Shown piece after piece: positions 5,803 to 7,541 of a stretch of 7,541 nt of DNA (the first letter of the stretch is position 1; each line of letters starts with the position of its first letter). Position numbers and translations under genes: made by a program. The stretch covers positions 1 to 7,541 of the forward strand of contig JAITHX010000151.1 in assembly GCA_031279735.1 (NCBI GenBank), read 5' to 3'. The notes below the pieces were generated by a model. The model did no database searches. It had not been told where the DNA came from and worked only from the letters and a program-made list of their open reading frames with translations. Origin of the DNA: Prevotellaceae bacterium (GTDB lineage: Bacteria; Bacteroidota; Bacteroidia; Bacteroidales; UBA932).

Positions 5803-7329
5803 ATGAAGATGAACTCTTGGAAATATATGACCCTGCACGTCGGCAAGAACGTCAAGAGGGTGGAAGACGATGGAATCTTGTGTGCCGGACTGTTCGGGAC
5901 GGCGTTAATCCTTTCGGCGCTTGCGGATTTTCGTCGCGCCGCGTTGCGGAATATGAGTCTGTTTTGTTCTGCGCTTGCGTGTTTCTGCACGCTGTTTCCG
6001 GCTGCGGGACAGCAAGCGGAGCGCGCCCGTGTACCGGACAAACTGTTCGGACATCGGTTTCTGACTTTCAACACCGAGATTTGCGTCAACCACATTGAGA
6101 CGACGCGCACGGACAACGCCGGTGTCGGCGTGCGACGGGGGGAGCTGAAGGACGAGAAGCATTATCGGGCTATTACCCCCGCGCGGGTCAGGGAGTTTCG
6201 CGACGCCCTTGAAAATGGTTTCCCGGATGCCCGCATGACATGGGGCATAAGCTGGAAGGCGCTGCACGACACTACTCCGGATTTTGTTGAAATACGCCGG
6301 ATGATAGTCGGCTATCACTATCAGTACGGCGACGACGTTACGCTTATGCCGCACAGTTATTTCGCCAATGTTTACAACGATGTCGAACAGTTGAACAGGG
6401 ATTTCCGCGACGGATTGGCAGGCATCAGCCGTATGGTCGGCGGAGGATTCCGTCCGAAGAGCGTGATAGCCGGTTTCCTTGCGGCGCCCAATCTGGAGTA
6501 TCTGGCAAGGGAGGAGGGGATTCATGTCTGTCAGGGAAACATCTGGAGTCAGTACTCCATCGACAATCAGGACGGCGAAGGGTCGGTTTGCTACCCTTAC
6601 TATCCTTCGCGCGAACATTTCTGCAAGCCCGCGCAAGGCGCTCGCGACTTTATCGACTGCGTTAATCTCGACGGCTGGACTGTGGATTTTCTTGCCGCCC
6701 GCCACGAAGGCGGCATGCGCAACGGAAAGTCCTACAACTGTCGGATGGGTGTAGGTCCGATAGAAACCCTGCTCTTTCTGGGCCGTGAAAAAGGATTGCG
6801 GCAGATGCTCCACACTACCGCTCTGCATTTCGACGAACCTAATTTCTCGACTAACGGTTTCGCGTGGGTCACGAGCAACTGGGAACTCTTTCTGCCCGTC
6901 GAAGTTTCCGGTCTGACGGAATGGCTTGCCGAAGTGAGGCGACGCTGGCCTGATACACGGGTCATCACTCAAGGGGAGTTCGGCTTGCTCTGGCGCGAAC
7001 AGTTCAGGGAAAATTCGTTCGACTACCGTTTCGTCGAAAAGCGGGGATCGGGCATCAGCGATTCGGACAGCACCAAGCAGATTCGCTGGTTCATGAACAA
7101 AAGTTTCAGGCTGGCTCTGTTGAGCGACGCCGGTAAAAACGCGCCGGAAGAAGTGATCGACTTCACTCGCTACGACCTGCCGGCATCCGAACCGAAAGAA
7201 TTTACCCGGAGCTGGAGCCTGCTCGGCGACATCAATCAGAAACAGACCCGTCCGCAGGACAAACCGCTACGCCTGAAAGAACTTCCGGCGAAATTTCGAC
7301 GGATTATCCGGCGCAGATACCCGTTATAG
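5803..7329 (+). CDS. DUF3863/DUF3864 family protein, probably exported
   Basis: This 508-residue protein is recognised by the block HRFLTFNTEICVNHIE (84-99) and by EGIHVCQGNIWSQYSIDNQDGEGS (238-261), YPYYPSREHFCKPAQG (264-279), FIDCVNLDGWTVDFLAAR (283-300), MGVGPIETLL (315-324), LHTTALHFDE (336-345), ITQGEFGLLWRE (388-399) and QIRWFMNK (426-433). These match a Bacteroidetes family that, as I recall, has a crystal structure but no assigned function. The layout of the N-terminal half vaguely recalls carbohydrate-active (polysaccharide deacetylase-like) barrels; this is inference only. Residues 51-68 (MSLFCSALACFCTLFPAA) look like a signal peptide core, so the functional start may be ATG 5953 or TTG 5944, giving about 458-461 residues. 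However, 5803-5952 has GC-rich third positions like real coding sequence, so I keep ATG 5803. No promoter or ribosome binding site is evident upstream, only repeats. Confidence 0.8.
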   Translation: MKMNSWKYMTLHVGKNVKRVEDDGILCAGLFGTALILSALADFRRAALRNMSLFCSALACFCTLFPAAGQQAERARVPDKLFGHRFLTFNTEICVNHIETTRTDNAGVGVRRGELKDEKHYRAITPARVREFRDALENGFPDARMTWGISWKALHDTTPDFVEIRRMIVGYHYQYGDDVTLMPHSYFANVYNDVEQLNRDFRDGLAGISRMVGGGFRPKSVIAGFLAAPNLEYLAREEGIHVCQGNIWSQYSIDNQDGEGSVCYPYYPSREHFCKPAQGARDFIDCVNLDGWTVDFLAARHEGGMRNGKSYNCRMGVGPIETLLFLGREKGLRQMLHTTALHFDEPNFSTNGFAWVTSNWELFLPVEVSGLTEWLAEVRRRWPDTRVITQGEFGLLWREQFRENSFDYRFVEKRGSGISDSDSTKQIRWFMNKSFRLALLSDAGKNAPEEVIDFTRYDLPASEPKEFTRSWSLLGDINQKQTRPQDKPLRLKELPAKFRRIIRRRYPL

Positions 7330-7330
7330 G

Positions 7331-7400
7331 AATTATGAATTATAAATTATGAATTATGAATTGCCTGACGGACGTATGGTCAATTAAGAATTAAGAATTC
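7331..7400 (-). repeat. AATTCAT array with core, inverse copy of module C, plus AATTAAG units
   Basis: Read on the - strand, 7371-7331 is core CCGTCAGGC followed by AATTCAT, AATTCAT, AATTTAT, AATTCAT and AATT. It is identical over 41 bases to 135-175. On the + strand it begins one base after the stop codon of the DUF3863 gene. It is followed by two AATTAAG heptamers (7382-7395), a fifth heptamer type. Confidence 0.85.
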
Positions 7401-7541
7401 TCGAACCTTAAAAGGGTTATGTAGACAAAGGGAGACAGCAAGAGGTCAAAAAAGCTATAAAGCAGCAAATTAAATAAAAGCAGAGTATATTTTTGTCACG
7501 GGGTAAGGACACGGAAAAGGCTAAAACGGACAAAGTTTGCG
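7401..7541. other. AT-rich gene-free end of the window
   Basis: No open frame of note is seen. A small hairpin, AACCTT-AAA-AGGGTT (7404-7418, one wobble), could be a weak 3'-end signal. TATTTTTG (7488-7495) fits the Bacteroidetes -7 consensus TAnnTTTG and might serve a gene beyond the window, but no -33 TTG is visible. Confidence 0.35.

Noticed and set aside
5905..6972. 355-residue open frame on the - strand opposite the DUF3863 gene
   Set aside because: It is the shadow of a recognised conserved protein, with no motifs of its own.

Overview
The window looks like a chromosomal segment from a member of the Bacteroidetes, probably the order Bacteroidales. Four things point there: a RecA of Bacteroidetes type, a near-perfect Bacteroidetes promoter (TTTG, then TACCTTTG) ahead of the central operon, mostly absent Shine-Dalgarno sites, and two protein families (DUF4254 and DUF3863/DUF3864) that I know mainly from this phylum. 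All six real genes lie on the + strand and are GC-rich at third codon positions. The spaces between transcription units are AT-rich or packed with repeats.

Layout. Positions 1-180 hold three tandem repeat modules, each a short GC-rich core (type CCGTCCGACAGGC) followed by an array of a different heptamer. A LuxE-like acyl-protein synthetase/acyltransferase gene follows (228-1217). Next comes a 200-base AT-rich gap with two hairpins and the promoter. Four tightly spaced genes then form an apparent operon: polyprenyl diphosphate synthase, DUF4254 protein, recA, and a TPR-like helical-repeat protein (1436-5180, gaps of 7-12 bases). The last gene runs into a heptamer repeat that supplies its stop codon. 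Positions 5170-5800 are a repeat-dense island. It holds a long hairpin made of heptamer arms, a nested palindrome of about 300 bases that encloses a 138-base MITE-like unit, and a small AATTCGT hairpin. A DUF3863/DUF3864 protein with a hydrophobic N-terminal region occupies 5803-7329. The window ends in another core-plus-heptamer element and 140 bases with no recognisable gene.

How the genes fit together. The operon couples an isoprenoid chain-length enzyme with the recombinase RecA and two proteins of unknown function. No shared pathway is evident, so the grouping may be only transcriptional. The most unusual content is the intergenic repeat system: modules that share one core but carry interchangeable 7-base arrays (CCACTAA, ATTAACA, AATTCAT, and possibly AATTCGT and AATTAAG). 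It includes a perfect 41-bp inverted repeat that brackets almost the entire window. No CRISPR array, tRNA, rRNA or intact transposase gene is visible.
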